Below, piece after piece: positions 33,401 through 43,662 of a stretch of 64,000 nt of DNA. The stretch is taken from positions 1,433,552-1,497,551 of the forward strand of contig BCHH01000005.1 of NCBI GenBank assembly GCA_001599595.1, written 5' to 3'. A program made the position numbers and the translations under genes. The stretch is from Beverwykella pulmonaria (lineage: Eukaryota > Ascomycota > Dothideomycetes > Pleosporales > Melanommataceae). The notes beneath the pieces were generated by a model. It was not told the DNA's origin and did no database searches. It saw only the letters and a list, made by a program, of their open reading frames with translations. Within the stretch, counting starts at the first letter, position 1. Each line of letters opens with the position of its first letter.

Positions 33401-34941
33401 CGGAAATAACACCCGCCCAGGAATGGCATTCAGATCCTTCTGCGCGCCATTTCTCGCTGCTGCGCGATGGAACTAAAGTGGCATTCGCTGCTAAAGATGG
33501 GAGCATCCAAGTCTATCAAGCTTACACCGGGGTGCTATGGAACACCTTTAGAGGACACACTACTGACATACAATGCTTATCCTTCTCAAACACGGGTACG
33601 GCGCTCGTATGTGCATACGAAGACAATATGATTGGAGTTTGGAACCTGCAGGAGCCCCCAAAATTCAACCTCTTTGGTTCTAATAAGTCACACTGTGCAT
33701 CTGTAGCCATAACCGAGAATGCTAGCCTCGTTGCTGGCGCATGTGGCGAAGGCTTACTCTTATATGATACTAATGCGGCAACCCCTTCATCTGAAAGACA
33801 TCAAGCAAGTAAAGGGGCGGTCAGCACCATTGCATTTTCACCCGGCGGCAACTTCTTAGCCTCTTCATTGGACCAATCCTCAGTCGTTTCTCTATGGGAC
33901 CCACAAAGTGGTGCGTTAGTCCAAATGCTGGAACCAAATTCAGTGCCACAGTCAAACGCAAATATCAGTAGGATTACGTTCGCACCAAACGGCACAATCT
34001 TGGCAACTATTTCGGAAACGATAATTCGCATTTGGAGAAAGGGTGAAAAGTGCTCATGGTACTTGGATCTCTTCCTCCACGGCCACGAGGACAAGATAAT
34101 CGACGTAGCATTTTCAAAGGATAGTAACTGCATTGCGTCTTCTTCAAAGGACGGAACCTTGAGGGTATGGACGCTCGGTGAATCATTCGTTTCTTACGTC
34201 CTCGAACGTCATAAGGAACCAATAAGCGCTGTTCGGTTTTCCTCCGATGGAACCTTCTTGGTATCGGCTTGTGATGATCGAAACGTCACAATCTCAGAGG
34301 TTCAACTCGTAGACCAGGACAGCAGCGTTCCAGCAAAACTTCTCAGTGTTAAGGGTCAAGAAAGGATGGACCATAGGAATCTCTCCCATCCAGTACGAGC
34401 AGTCGCAATCTCACCCAACAATGGCATGGTTGCAGCGAATATCGGTGGAAAAACGGTGGCCATCTGGGACGTGGCCAGAAACAAGTATAGAATGCTCGAG
34501 GGACACCGACGGGACGTCACATCCCTCGCGTTTTCGGATAATGGCAAGCTTCTGGCATCTGCCTCGCATTGGGAAGATTGCGTCCGTATCTGGAATCTGG
34601 AACTGTGGCAAGAAGCAGCGAATCTTCCTACGGGGGGTATCCAAAATGATATTATTGGGTTCCGGTACCGTGATAGCTGTCTCAGAATCGGCGGAGGAAT
34701 GCTTGCATTCCGAGACTTTCCATCCATAATCGACCTTTCAATCTTGACCGGTACAGAAGGACATTCTCTCTGCTACGATGGCTGGAGTCGCTGGATCCAC
34801 GATGGACGGGAAAGAATATTGCGAGTTCCACAAAGCCGACTACCACATTGCTGGGACGTATCTGGAGATTGGGTGGCTCTTGGTGATAGTAATGGGTATA
34901 TTTCAATTTTTAAAATTTTGCCTGGACCAAAGCGAGTGTAA
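30452..34941 (+). CDS. NACHT-WD40 STAND receptor (fungal NLR-like)
   Basis: Three exons, 30452..30867, 30917..32603 and 32659..34941, give 1461 residues. Introns of 49 and 55 bases have GT-AG ends with CTGAT and CTAAC branch sites. Residues 1-139 form the alpha-helical N-terminal domain typical of fungal STAND proteins (MLDPATAVGVASAVVQFVDF). The NACHT module has its P-loop GSAGTGKST at about 232-240 and Walker B VMVIDALDQC at about 329-338. From about residue 760 come some 12-13 WD40 repeats (for example LAFSPDNSLLASASWDCYVR followed by VWDL, and LAFSDNGKLLASASHWEDCV followed by RIWNL). Such proteins act as cytoplasmic sensors that oligomerise on ligand binding, in heterokaryon incompatibility or immune-like programmed cell death. 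The repeats are well diverged, unlike the near-identical repeats of HET-D/HET-E. The final residue of the Walker B block is Q where DALDEC is usual. Confidence 0.88.
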
Positions 34942-35003
34942 ACATCGGCTGAGTAGTCAAGGAGAGGTAGAGGTTCCCTATCTACTACGACGGACGGTTA
35001 ACG

Positions 35004-35011
35004 GGTACCGG
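35004..35011. repeat. Left target-site duplication, GGTACCGG
   Basis: Eight bases repeated exactly at 36093..36100, immediately outside the inverted termini of the element between them. Confidence 0.85.
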
Positions 35012-36092
35012 CAGCGTAGCTAACCGTACGTAGTACGCTACGGTTCGCCCGTTTTATGCCTGCTACTTCTCAGATTGTTAGAACGTTCGTACGTAAAGGG
35101 TGAATTGAGAGCTAAGTACGTAGCGTAAAAGTAACGTTTGAGATTGTTGTTACGTTCGTAAGTTTCCCACTAAAGTGAGAAGTTATGTTTGAAATTAAGG
35201 GCGTAGTCTCGCTGAGAGGCTCTTTTTTGACGGTTGATGTGAGCTGCTAGAGTAGTCAACTCACTCGAAAGCTGCAGCGCCTTAATTAAAGCCCCACATA
35301 TTAAAAGAAACAGCCCTTCTGCCTCTACTGCAGCTAGTGCTTAAAATTAATAGGAAATTGAGATGTTTTGAAGGGTGTAGGATAGGTGTGCCCATTAAGT
35401 TAGGGAAGACCTTTTCTTTTCTAGAGAGCCACCTAGGCTCTGCGACGCAATAGTGACTTAGGCTCTTTAACCTTTAACGTAGCGCTAGAAGACCATTTTT
35501 ATAGAAGCCTCTGCCGTCTTGTGCCATGTTTTATGCTGCCTCTATTTATCTTTACACCACAATAATTGGAGCTTTAGATTGAGGAATTGTTGCGACGGAG
35601 AATATAGGCAGGTTAATAATCTAAAGCACCGTTAGATTGTTAGGAGTAGATTTACCAACAATTTAATTTACCGCGGAGCTGGCTAAGGTGCCTGTGCAAT
35701 ACCTAAGCGGTTGAGGCGCGAGCTGGTCAGAAATATATTTAGTAATAATGCGTCTCAGAAGATAAGTCTAGGATAAGACAAGAGAACCTGCTTAATAGGA
35801 GATGTAGGGTGTCTACAAAAGTGTGTTTACATTTTGCTACATTGCTGACGATCCCCCTATTGCACAGGTTATTAGAGATTTGTGACTGCACAAAACATGA
35901 CAATGGGCAAACAAACTCCTCCAATGCGCACGAAACCCGTCGACAAAGCACAGACGTATATGCGTAGTACATGCAAGATTTATGCCAAACGAAACAAAAA
36001 CTACAACTCACAAATTGATTACGTTCGTACGTATCACGTGACCGAATAATTCACGTACTACAAATACGTACTACGTGCGGTTTGCTACGCTG
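35012..36092. mobile_element. hAT-type non-autonomous DNA transposon (1081 bases)
   Basis: The left end, CAGCGTAGCTAACCGTACGT followed by AGTACG, matches the reverse complement of the right end at all but two of the first 26 bases. Exact eight-base duplications (GGTACCGG) flank it. Termini beginning CAGNG and 8-base target duplications are the marks of hAT elements. The interior is AT-rich with no transposase-like frame, so it would depend on an enzyme supplied elsewhere. Sub-terminal TACGTTCGTA words recur near both ends (35093, 35148, 36021). It lies 70 bases downstream of the STAND receptor stop codon. Two related elements sit at 50529..51127 and 53905..54313. Confidence 0.85.
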
Positions 36093-36100
36093 GGTACCGG
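36093..36100. repeat. Right target-site duplication, GGTACCGG
   Basis: Exact copy of 35004..35011, directly after the right inverted terminus. Confidence 0.85.
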
Positions 36101-36518
36101 TAAAGGGATCAAAAAATCTCTGCTCGGAAAATCAAAATTTTTACCCCGCATGCAAAACACCATCTCTATCATCAATCTATTATATCTATCAAAACAATTA
36201 AATAAGCGTACTGTAAGGCCAGTATCGGCCCTGTACGGAGGCGATCGTGTAAAGGAGGGTGTCGTTGATGTTACACATAACATACTGCCTCAACGCATCA
36301 AAGCAATGTATGTCGTGGGGCCGCGAGCAATTCCATTCAATTCTCTGCTCGAGTGCAACGTAATGGGAGCGGAGAGTGGCCTAAAGTCGAAGTTGTCAGC
36401 ACCCAAAGCTTTAAGCTTATAAGAGTAGCCATGAACTCACGACGCAGCGAATGGCATGATATGCCTCGATAATATACATCAAGTTTCCGCTACCGTCTAT
36501 GTTGGAATATATATATTG
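36101..36518. other. Gene-free stretch
   Basis: A plus-strand frame of 115 codons at 36075..36422 begins inside the transposon end, so it is probably chance. Nothing else is seen. Confidence 0.4.
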
Positions 36519-36706
36519 AACGTGGTGATCACGTGGTGATGTTGTGATCACGTGTTTATCACATGAGACACTAGCGGTGCTTGGCGGCAAAGGGATGATA
36601 CAACCTCCTGAGCCTCACCTCAGATAGAGACATACACGAATCAATACTTTGCTGAGAACCCAACGATTGCTATTGCAATAGCCCTGTGAGACCAACAGTC
36701 TAAAAG
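36519..36706 (-). repeat. Segment duplicated at 4.2 kb, with TGATCACGTG palindromes
   Basis: The reverse complement aligns to 4203..4370. It covers the last coding bases of the UstYa-like pseudogene and its 3' flank. The GTGATCACGTG block is present twice here (36526-36536 and 36544-36554) but once at 4.3 kb, so a short tandem duplication occurred in this copy. Confidence 0.65.
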
Positions 36707-37124
36707 CTCCACAGTGCTTGGGAGGTTCCTCTGGGCTGCATATTGTGGGTTGATCGAAACGACACCATTCCCGGCAAGGATTGATTCCCAAGCCAATGAT
36801 GCCTCCGTCTCGTTTCGTGAAATATATTTTGAATGTTCATAAACTGAGCGGTCGACTGTTCGTTCCCAACGTAAGCCATCTGAGACACTATCAGCAGCGA
36901 ATGTAGTTGCTGGCGCTGAGAGCCCACACACTTGGAGAAAGATATCGATTGTTGAATTCAAAAGCCATATGCACCAGCAGTACAGTTTCGATGGCAACCA
37001 TAACAAGGCAGACGCTAAGGACTATGTGGACGCGACCCGCTGTAAAATTTCTCTTGGCGAGTGGATGGTGCACGTCTAGTTTGGCTGAGGAGCATTCGCG
37101 ATTCTTTGACTTCCTGCATGCCAA
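36641..37124 (-). pseudogene. UstYa-like (DUF3328) gene, frameshifted and truncated
   Basis: From the ATG at 37124 the frame gives a basic N-terminus, then one transmembrane helix (VHIVLSVCLVMVAIETVLLV) and YLSPSVWALSASN, the layout of UstYa-family proteins. That frame stops at about 36891. A neighbouring frame continues with RTVDRSVYEHSKYISRNETE, then ASLAWESILAGNGVVSI and QRNLPSTVEL, the family's S..D.AW..L....V.I and LP segments. It then ends in CWSHRAIAIAIVGFSAKY before either of the two HXXHC motifs needed for activity. UstYa-family proteins oxidise or cyclise peptides in ribosomal and other secondary-metabolite pathways. With a frameshift and no HXXHC, this copy should be dead. The methyltransferase gene at 37893 is its neighbour. 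Confidence 0.5.
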
Positions 37125-37892
37125 ATTCTTTATCTATTGTAAATCAATTGACTCTTTGACTTTTATATTTATCCATACTTAAATCCATCTAGAAGTGCTT
37201 GCTTGATTTGGCGCAAGGTAGAATATAATGAAAACAGGAAATAAGTTTGAATATTTCTGATTAAATTCAACAAACGACTCATGTTTCAAGACAAAGGCAG
37301 GCAACTCAATTTTAGCGTTTGCGGCTGTGAGCTGTCCTCATGTCTCTCACGCGAAATGCTGAATCACCATAAATCGGGTGCAATGCAAAGTTGGCATGAT
37401 GACGGCATTCTTTGGAGGTGTGAAACAGAGGATCCACTAATTGAAGTATATTGTCTTTTTTTGGACAGCATGGGCGAGTGTTAGTGGCGCAGAAGCCCTC
37501 GTAGTTGGACATCAAGTGCATAATTTCAAAGTCACCTTTGCGATACACTTCAATTCAACACCCGGTGCAGCCAGCCACGAAGAACGTCGGAAATGATAAC
37601 CAACTAATGAAGACGCAAGGTACCAGCAAGCCTAAAATATGCACATCAGAGTCCGACTGGTTATTAACTACCACACTAGCGACTGTGCCGCAACATATTT
37701 CGAGCTGCGAGGCATCATTACGATGCGGCGTAGTTGAATAAATCGATGGTGAAACTAGCATTCCATCGAACGAGGAGCGACAATACCACAGAACTTCAAA
37801 ACATTGCTAACAGCACCACCGTAGCCCTACCAACAACCACATCCTCCTGTCACCGGATAACCACAGGGTAGTCCCTCTCATAGTCTTGCCCG
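37125..37892. other. Intergenic, promoter side of both neighbours
   Basis: The UstYa-like relic (minus) and methyltransferase (plus) point away from this stretch. Frames of up to 78 codons overlap on both strands and are not recognised. Confidence 0.45.
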
Positions 37893-38890
37893 TTGAAAAC
37901 CATGAATTCCAACAAGTCCGATATTCTTCTGAATAAAGGATCAAGCAAAGACCTACCATGGTGGGTTCCCAATATTGACCACATGGTTACCCCAGAGGCA
38001 AGATGTTCTTTCACTCTTTCGCATTTGATTGCGTTTCTCTTTGCGACTGACATAGAGCTGAAGGTTCGCCAAGTACTTGAAGAATACAGCAACATTACTT
38101 CCGAGCAGGTTTTGGGCCATGTGTATGCCATAGTCAGTATATCCTAATACAATGATTCTTAAAGAGAATTTAGAACTGAAACAAAGTCTATTCGCAGCGT
38201 GAGAAAGCTTGGGCAATCCGATCCTGGCCATGCACAGGCCTTGGTGGCTTCATATCACCAACACTCCCCCATATTCCGAACTATACCACCATCCTCAAAC
38301 GCATCAAATCCGGGGAGACCTTCCTTGACGTTGGTTGCTATTGCGGGACCGATCTACGTCGACTCGCTCTAGACGGATGTCCGCAAGACAAGCTTTTTGG
38401 GATTGACCTTATCAATCACTGGGGCCTGGGATTTGCCTTGTTCCAAGACCTAGATAAGTTTCAAGCGACTTTCATTTTGGGAGACATATTGCAGCCTGGT
38501 TTTGAGATGCTGGCTCTTAAGGGTAGCGTCGATGTCATATCTGCGACCCATCTTCTCCACAACTGGGACTGGCAAACGCAAGTTCGTGCATGTTGTAATA
38601 TATCTGCGTTCTCAAAGCCTGGGACAATCATAGTGGGATATCAAGTCGGCACAGTGGATGTCGAGAGATCGAGGTGGCATGACAGAGATGAAGGAGGGAA
38701 GCTTCTGAAGTTGCATACTCCGAGTACGTTCAAGGAACTGTGGTCAGATGTGGAGAGAGTGACAGAAATGCAGTGGAAGAGTGAGGCAGTATTGAGGGAG
38801 TGGAATGAACTGGGATACAGAAAGGAGGATGTGAAGTATTTGGGTGATGATGCGAGGCTGTTGCAATTTGTGGTTACCAGGGTGTCTTAA
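37893..38890 (+). CDS. SAM-dependent methyltransferase, AusD-like
   Basis: Two exons, 37893..38132 and 38198..38890, give 310 residues; the 65-base phase-0 intron has GTCAGT and TCGCAG ends and joins EQVLGHVYAI to REKAWAIRSWPC. The protein follows the fungal methyltransferase group that includes AusD of the austinol pathway: VRQVLEEYSNI, then REKAWAI.S.PC.G, the SAM-binding loop GETFLDVGCYCGTDLRRLA, FGIDLI, a second acidic block ATFILGDIL, and LHNWDWQTQVRACCNI. Such enzymes methylate carboxyl or hydroxyl groups of meroterpenoids and related compounds. The first 60 residues are poorly matched, and an extra intron there (around a GTGGGT at 37961) is possible. No polyketide synthase or terpene cyclase is in the window. 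Confidence 0.75.
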
Positions 38891-40010
38891 CTTAGAAATT
38901 CGAGGAAAGATGGGATGTGTAGCTAGAATACGTTTTCTTCACTTCGTGGCTTAAAAACCTAGGCAAGGCGCCAGAGACAGCAATTATACTGTTGGAAGTA
39001 ATATGGCCTTTCTCTCCGTGACTTGATAGCAAACGAGCAACGGCCCAGGGAGAACATCATGCCGCTAGGTGACTCGATTCCTCCTTTTCTACCTCATTAA
39101 GCACAAGGCGCTGAAATGGCAGTGGAAGATGCGGCTGTACTTGTAATTATTTTAGGCTTGTATTGGTCATTTATATCTAACCCTTCAGGACCTGGTCGCA
39201 TCCCTACGATTACGGAAGTTATAAATCTGTACGAGTTTCTGTGGAAACAAAGAACCACGATGAATGTGCAGGGTGCACTTTTGTAAGGGATTTCTGATGG
39301 GGGACAATAATCATTTGGCAACTGCGTTGTTCTAGAAGAGATCAAGACAGAGCAGCTTATAAGCCGTCTGACCTTGGATCAGCTAGCTACACCAAGACAA
39401 GCTTAAACTGTTACAGAAATCCAATATACTCTTCGGGTGAACAACAGCAAGGTGTGGGCTGATATCAAGGAGTATTACAGCGAGTTTTTTATGCTAAGTT
39501 CTCTTAGAATGATCTTATGCAGATTATTGTCACGTGGGCTTCGAAATCGGACTCTGCACCTCCACATGGTGAAGCCTGGGAACCTGACTCGTTCAGAGCT
39601 CAGAGTCAGCGCAGAGACATCGCGTCGACGGTGGCGTGGTGGTTGACGCTGTGGCGAGCCAGTACAGAGTTTTCATACTGCGTCGTAGCAAAGTGCTACT
39701 TTGCGCGAATGTGTACACCACTGGCATGGGTTGAAGGCTTTTATGCATGGTGCAGGGAACAGGTTTTGGTTTTCTGTCAGCTGCTTGCTTCACCATCACT
39801 CAGCGCGGCATATATATGATGTTTCTACATCACACACCCTTTCCCTCCACCCAATACCAACGCCACTCCGAACAACAAACGCACCCACAACAATCAGAAA
39901 AAAGTTCGCGAACTCCATCAAGACAAAAGAATACCCTCAAATACCACATAGCGACAAATACAACAGAACAACAGCAACACGCCCCATCCCCACACCCTCG
40001 AGCAGATGAA
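38891..40010. other. Gene-free stretch
   Basis: No supported gene. Frames at 39437..40124 overlap one another on both strands and run into the repeat block at 40011. Confidence 0.4.
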
Positions 40011-40465
40011 ACAGCAACGGCTGGGCCTCTCACCCCTAGGTGTGCAGCGGGCAATCCAGGCCATGTCAGCGACAGACAGACGCCGGAGACACGCAGACAG
40101 ACCTCACCCTCCTTACGCCCGTGAGCGAACGAAGCAGCGACGGCTGGACCTCTAGCCCCTAGGCGTGCAGTGGGCAACCTAGGCCGCTATGCCAGCAACT
40201 GGCGGACGCCGGCAGCACGCAGATACACCTCGCATACCACTGGTAAGGTGCCAGAGAGGTCGGAACAATGTGTTGTCAGCGCCTGCAAGAAGCAACAGCA
40301 GCGATGGGACGGGCACAAGGGGGAGGAAGGCGTAAGCCATAACAAAACGTGCGGTGGCGGCGGCAGCACGCAGATAGACCCCGTATACCACTGGTGAGGT
40401 GCCAGATGGGGTCAAAACAAAACGTGCTGTCAGCGCCTGCGAGGAGCAACAACAACGCTGGGAGA
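40011..40465. repeat. Two adjoining imperfect tandem duplications
   Basis: Unit A (about 40011-40100 and 40134-40225) repeats with a period of 123-126 bases, anchored on ACGGCTGG and CCCCTAGG. Unit B (about 40211-40309 and 40361-40463) repeats with a period of about 151-154 bases, anchored on GGCAGCACGCAGATA/GGCAGCACGCAGATAGA, ATACCACTGGT and GTCAGCGCCTGC. The block is GC-rich compared with its surroundings. It looks like part of a decayed dispersed repeat, continuous with the frame at 40801..41439. Confidence 0.6.
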
Positions 40466-40800
40466 ACGGCAGACGCGTGAGTCTGCACCAACGGAGCACT
40501 AGGGACTAGGGGGAGCGACTGCGGACAACTATACAGTATAAGAGGCAACATCTACATAGAAGGGAGACATCACCATTACAGACAAGAGTGACGGGGTGGG
40601 TGGTCGAGGCTAGAGGAAAACAGCAAACCACAGGCGCAGGCGTTACGCCTGCGCTTGCTAGGGACGCAGATGCGGTACAAGAAAAATGTGTGTCTCCCCT
40701 AGTACAGGCAAACCTTAGGGAGCTGCTTCTACGAATAGCCATCAGGAGTTGTTTTGTACGCCTGGAACAGCGGCAATAGTGTGCATAGCTCTATAGAGGG
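40466..40800. other. Spacer inside the decayed repeat region
   Basis: No gene seen. The inverted word AGGCGTAACGCCT appears near 40636-40650 as a small hairpin. Confidence 0.35.
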
Positions 40801-41439
40801 CTGGTTAACAGACGGTATATAGAATATATTATTATCATTATTGCCACGTTAGAGTCGACTATCAACGGGAGGCCGTATACGTGGGGAAGTTGGATGACGT
40901 TCAAGGTTGATACAAGCGGTGCTACTTGGCAATTTATAACGATCGCTGACTTCAGCCATAAGTCTGACAATCAGGTGCTTGATAGGATGAGGAAGGCAAT
41001 TGAACGCTACCCAAGAGCAACTGGTATAGTCGTCTAGCTTGAAGTAAAGCTTATTTGTGAGGCGTTACAGAAGGCTCTTGGGCAACAGAAGTCAGCAAAT
41101 GAGCCTTCATCGGATCCTGTTTTGGAGACGCCGACAAACACAAGGCGTACAAAACAAGTGCTCAATGAAGCGCGTAACCGGGAGCGTGCTGACATTCCGA
41201 TCAGCGACAAGTAATACGAACTTGCTCCACAAGTGTTGGCCCCGCATACAGCCGCTTTGCAGGAACTATCCCCACTGGTGTTGGGAGGAGCCTCTTACGA
41301 AGCACCACTACCCTGCAGTTTGAAGCCACAACCCAGCAGCAGCTTACCGTGGTCTTGGGTCGTATCACATTCTCTCCTGTCCTCCTCCGGTTTTCGCTCG
41401 GAGAATTGGGAAAACGCCATGAAGGGGGAATCGCGGTAG
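40801..41439 (+). pseudogene. Decayed coding frame with two CAR-to-TAR-type stops
   Basis: One plus-strand frame reads LESTINGRPYTWGSWMTFKV, then TSGATWQFITIADFSHKSDN, then QVLDRMRKAIERYPRATGIV. A TAG at 41035..41037 interrupts, the frame goes on with LEVKLICEALQKALGQQKSA and TRRTKQVLNEARNRERADIP, a TAA follows at 41212..41214, and it continues to 41439. Both stops sit where CAG and CAA (glutamine) would fit, the change expected from RIP. The composition is protein-like. I recall similar orphan frames in other filamentous fungi but cannot name a family; a retroelement or other repeated gene is likely. Confidence 0.45.
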
Positions 41440-42418
41440 TTGAATCGCCGTTGGAATTTGGCTGACGCCCAACCGTCTTTGTGGCGTCCTGACAGAGACG
41501 ATAGCGCGGAAAATTCGACCTGTCATTTTGAGAAACGGGAAGATGGAGAGAAAGGGAAAGGCTGAGATGTATACGAGGTGACGGGCTGATTTAGGGAAGG
41601 GAAGGATGGGGTAGTGTGTCACACTTGTCATGGTGTTGAAAAATGTGCTTAGAACTTACTCGTTACTGCCATAGATTCATGCGGGATTCAAGACTTCAGA
41701 TTCCTTGCGTTGAGGTCGTTGCTCGCCTCGTATGCATCAACTCTCACTATTCTTTTCTTGCTCTATATGCGAAGTGCTCTTTCTCTGCATTCTCGACCTT
41801 ATCCTCCGCTATACCAAACCAGGGCTTGATTGCGATTGCGTGCGATTTGACTACATTTCCATCTCCTTATTAAGTTTTTATTTGCTATCCGAACCCTCAG
41901 TCCCATGCTGCCGAAGACTCACTCAGTTTCCGATGGTTGGGTAACTTTTCACACGGAGCATTTGCTGCATGAGCCTCGCGTCTCAGCTTCCATCGGATTT
42001 GACCGAATCAGGGATGGGTAGCGCAGTTCCTTTAAGCGACCTTCCGGAAGGAGAATTTAAGCGAAGGGGGCGTCTGGGGTTCCGGGATTAGTCAGGTGTG
42101 GGTTCCGATAGCCAGGACCCGAGTACGAGTGGAAAGATTAGGATTACTAAGACTATAAGAAGGCTAGAATTATGACAGTGAGAATGGAGTAGAGCTGAGG
42201 TTGGTATGCCGAGCTGTGAATAGATCGCACAACTATCTAAGATTTGCAGTAGACAAGCAATTCGTTACTATCCATCCTCCAGGGATACCGTCCACACTCA
42301 TTCTCACCACATGAATTAACATACAAGCGCCCACCCACTCTAAAGAACTCACAATTCTAGAAAAACGCCCTTGGATATCTCGTGCAAAAATCTCCGAAAA
42401 GCATTAGAAACAAGTCTC
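41440..42418. other. Gene-free stretch
   Basis: Short overlapping frames only. The end of this stretch is the 3' flank of the membrane protein gene at 42419..43662. Confidence 0.45.
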
Positions 42419-43662
42419 TCAAACCACATCCGTAGGCTGCACCGCAACCCGACTATCCGATTTCATCCCCGGCCTTCCCCTCATAGCTTCCTGATTCGAC
42501 TCTACCGTCCAATCTACCGTCTTCACAATACCCTCATTGTCCGCCGTGATCCTCTGCTCGTCACTCTTTGCATCCTCGTCCCTATTCTTCCACCTCCAAT
42601 CCCCCTTCATTTCAAACTCCTCCTGCTTTGCCGCTACCGTGTCTAGATCGTCATATGCTTCCGTGTTGTATTTTGACCGCATTCGACTTGGTACCCCATT
42701 GTTACTTGCACTATGTCCATAACTCGAGGCACCCTTGTTATTTGTTTCGGAACGGAGCGCAGGGATGATGCGGGATAAGAGGTATTTTACAGTAGGGCCC
42801 GAGGCGCCAATGATGGCAATGCTACATTCGAGGGCGGAGTATGATTGCTCGACCGAGTAGGAGGAGGTCTTGCCACGAAATTTGTTGGTTAGCCAGATTA
42901 GACGCAAAATTCCGATTGTAATAACGAGGAGGCCGAGAGAGAGAAATGCAATGGTGATGAGCTTCTTACGAAGTGCCATCTGCAGGTCGTAGATAATCCA
43001 CGTAGGCATGACCAGCACCATGGCATCCGTAACGAGAACGACGGTGACGGTTCCAACGACGAAGTTGAAAGGATCGTAACAGGTCCCTGGGATTGTTTTG
43101 TCGAACTGTCGAGAGAGGGGGAGGCAGGGCATCATGCCGACGACAAACTGGACGATCAGGTACAAACCGTTGATGATTTGGATGGCCCATAGCGACCGTC
43201 GAATCCAGACATTTCGTGAGCGCAATTTTTGAAGTGACCAGATGAATGAGGCTTTCACGAGACAGACGATGGGGTTGTAGGTCACTGAAAGTGCGTATTG
43301 AAGCTTGGCTCCAAGTTTGCGGTTGATGAGGGCTTTTGGTATGTCTGCGTCGTGATATCCAATGTAGAGCGTCCGGACATCTGCAAATATTAGCTTATTC
43401 ATTTAATCTCCATCTGAGTAAGCGGCTTACAGAAGTGCACAATGACAGTGTTGATGATTGAGATCAACCACGCAAGAACAATGAGAGCGTCATCTATACA
43501 TGGTCAGCCTGGAATGAAGTCAGCATGATCCACTGTCTTACCTCCACCTAGCGTGCGGTCTTTCTTCTTTCTCCATACCCTAACGCTGACCACAAACCCT
43601 GAGATGCCAGGGCACAAGTAGAGAATAGCGATGAGAGTGGGTTGCAGCCCCGAACCCGCCAT
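42419..43662 (-). CDS. SAT4-type integral membrane protein (fungal rhodopsin-like domain)
   Basis: Exons 43542..43662, 43431..43493 and 42419..43380 give 381 residues. Introns of 48 and 50 bases have GTAAGA/GTAAGC donors and TATAG/TGCAG acceptors and join LGG to DDALIVLAWLIS and VHF to YVRTLYIGYH. Seven hydrophobic segments and the GGDDALIVLAW block (the D-D-x-x-x-x-x-A-W of the family) identify the fungal SAT4/rhodopsin-domain group. Other family marks are YNPIVCLVKASFIW (helix 3) and CYDPFNFVVGTVTVVLVTDA (helix 5). No CFEM domain precedes it. The 95-residue tail is hydrophilic and charged, facing the cytoplasm if the N-terminus is outside. Many such genes sit in secondary-metabolite clusters, others resemble Pth11-type receptors; function unknown. 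Confidence 0.85.

Noticed and set aside
36075..36422. 115-codon plus-strand frame
   Set aside because: It starts inside the right terminus of the hAT-type element and has no recognisable domain.
37961..38055. An extra intron near the N-terminus of the methyltransferase
   Set aside because: A GTGGGT donor exists, but the ACATAG acceptor tried gives a stop at the junction; no pair kept frame and improved the match, so the open frame was kept.
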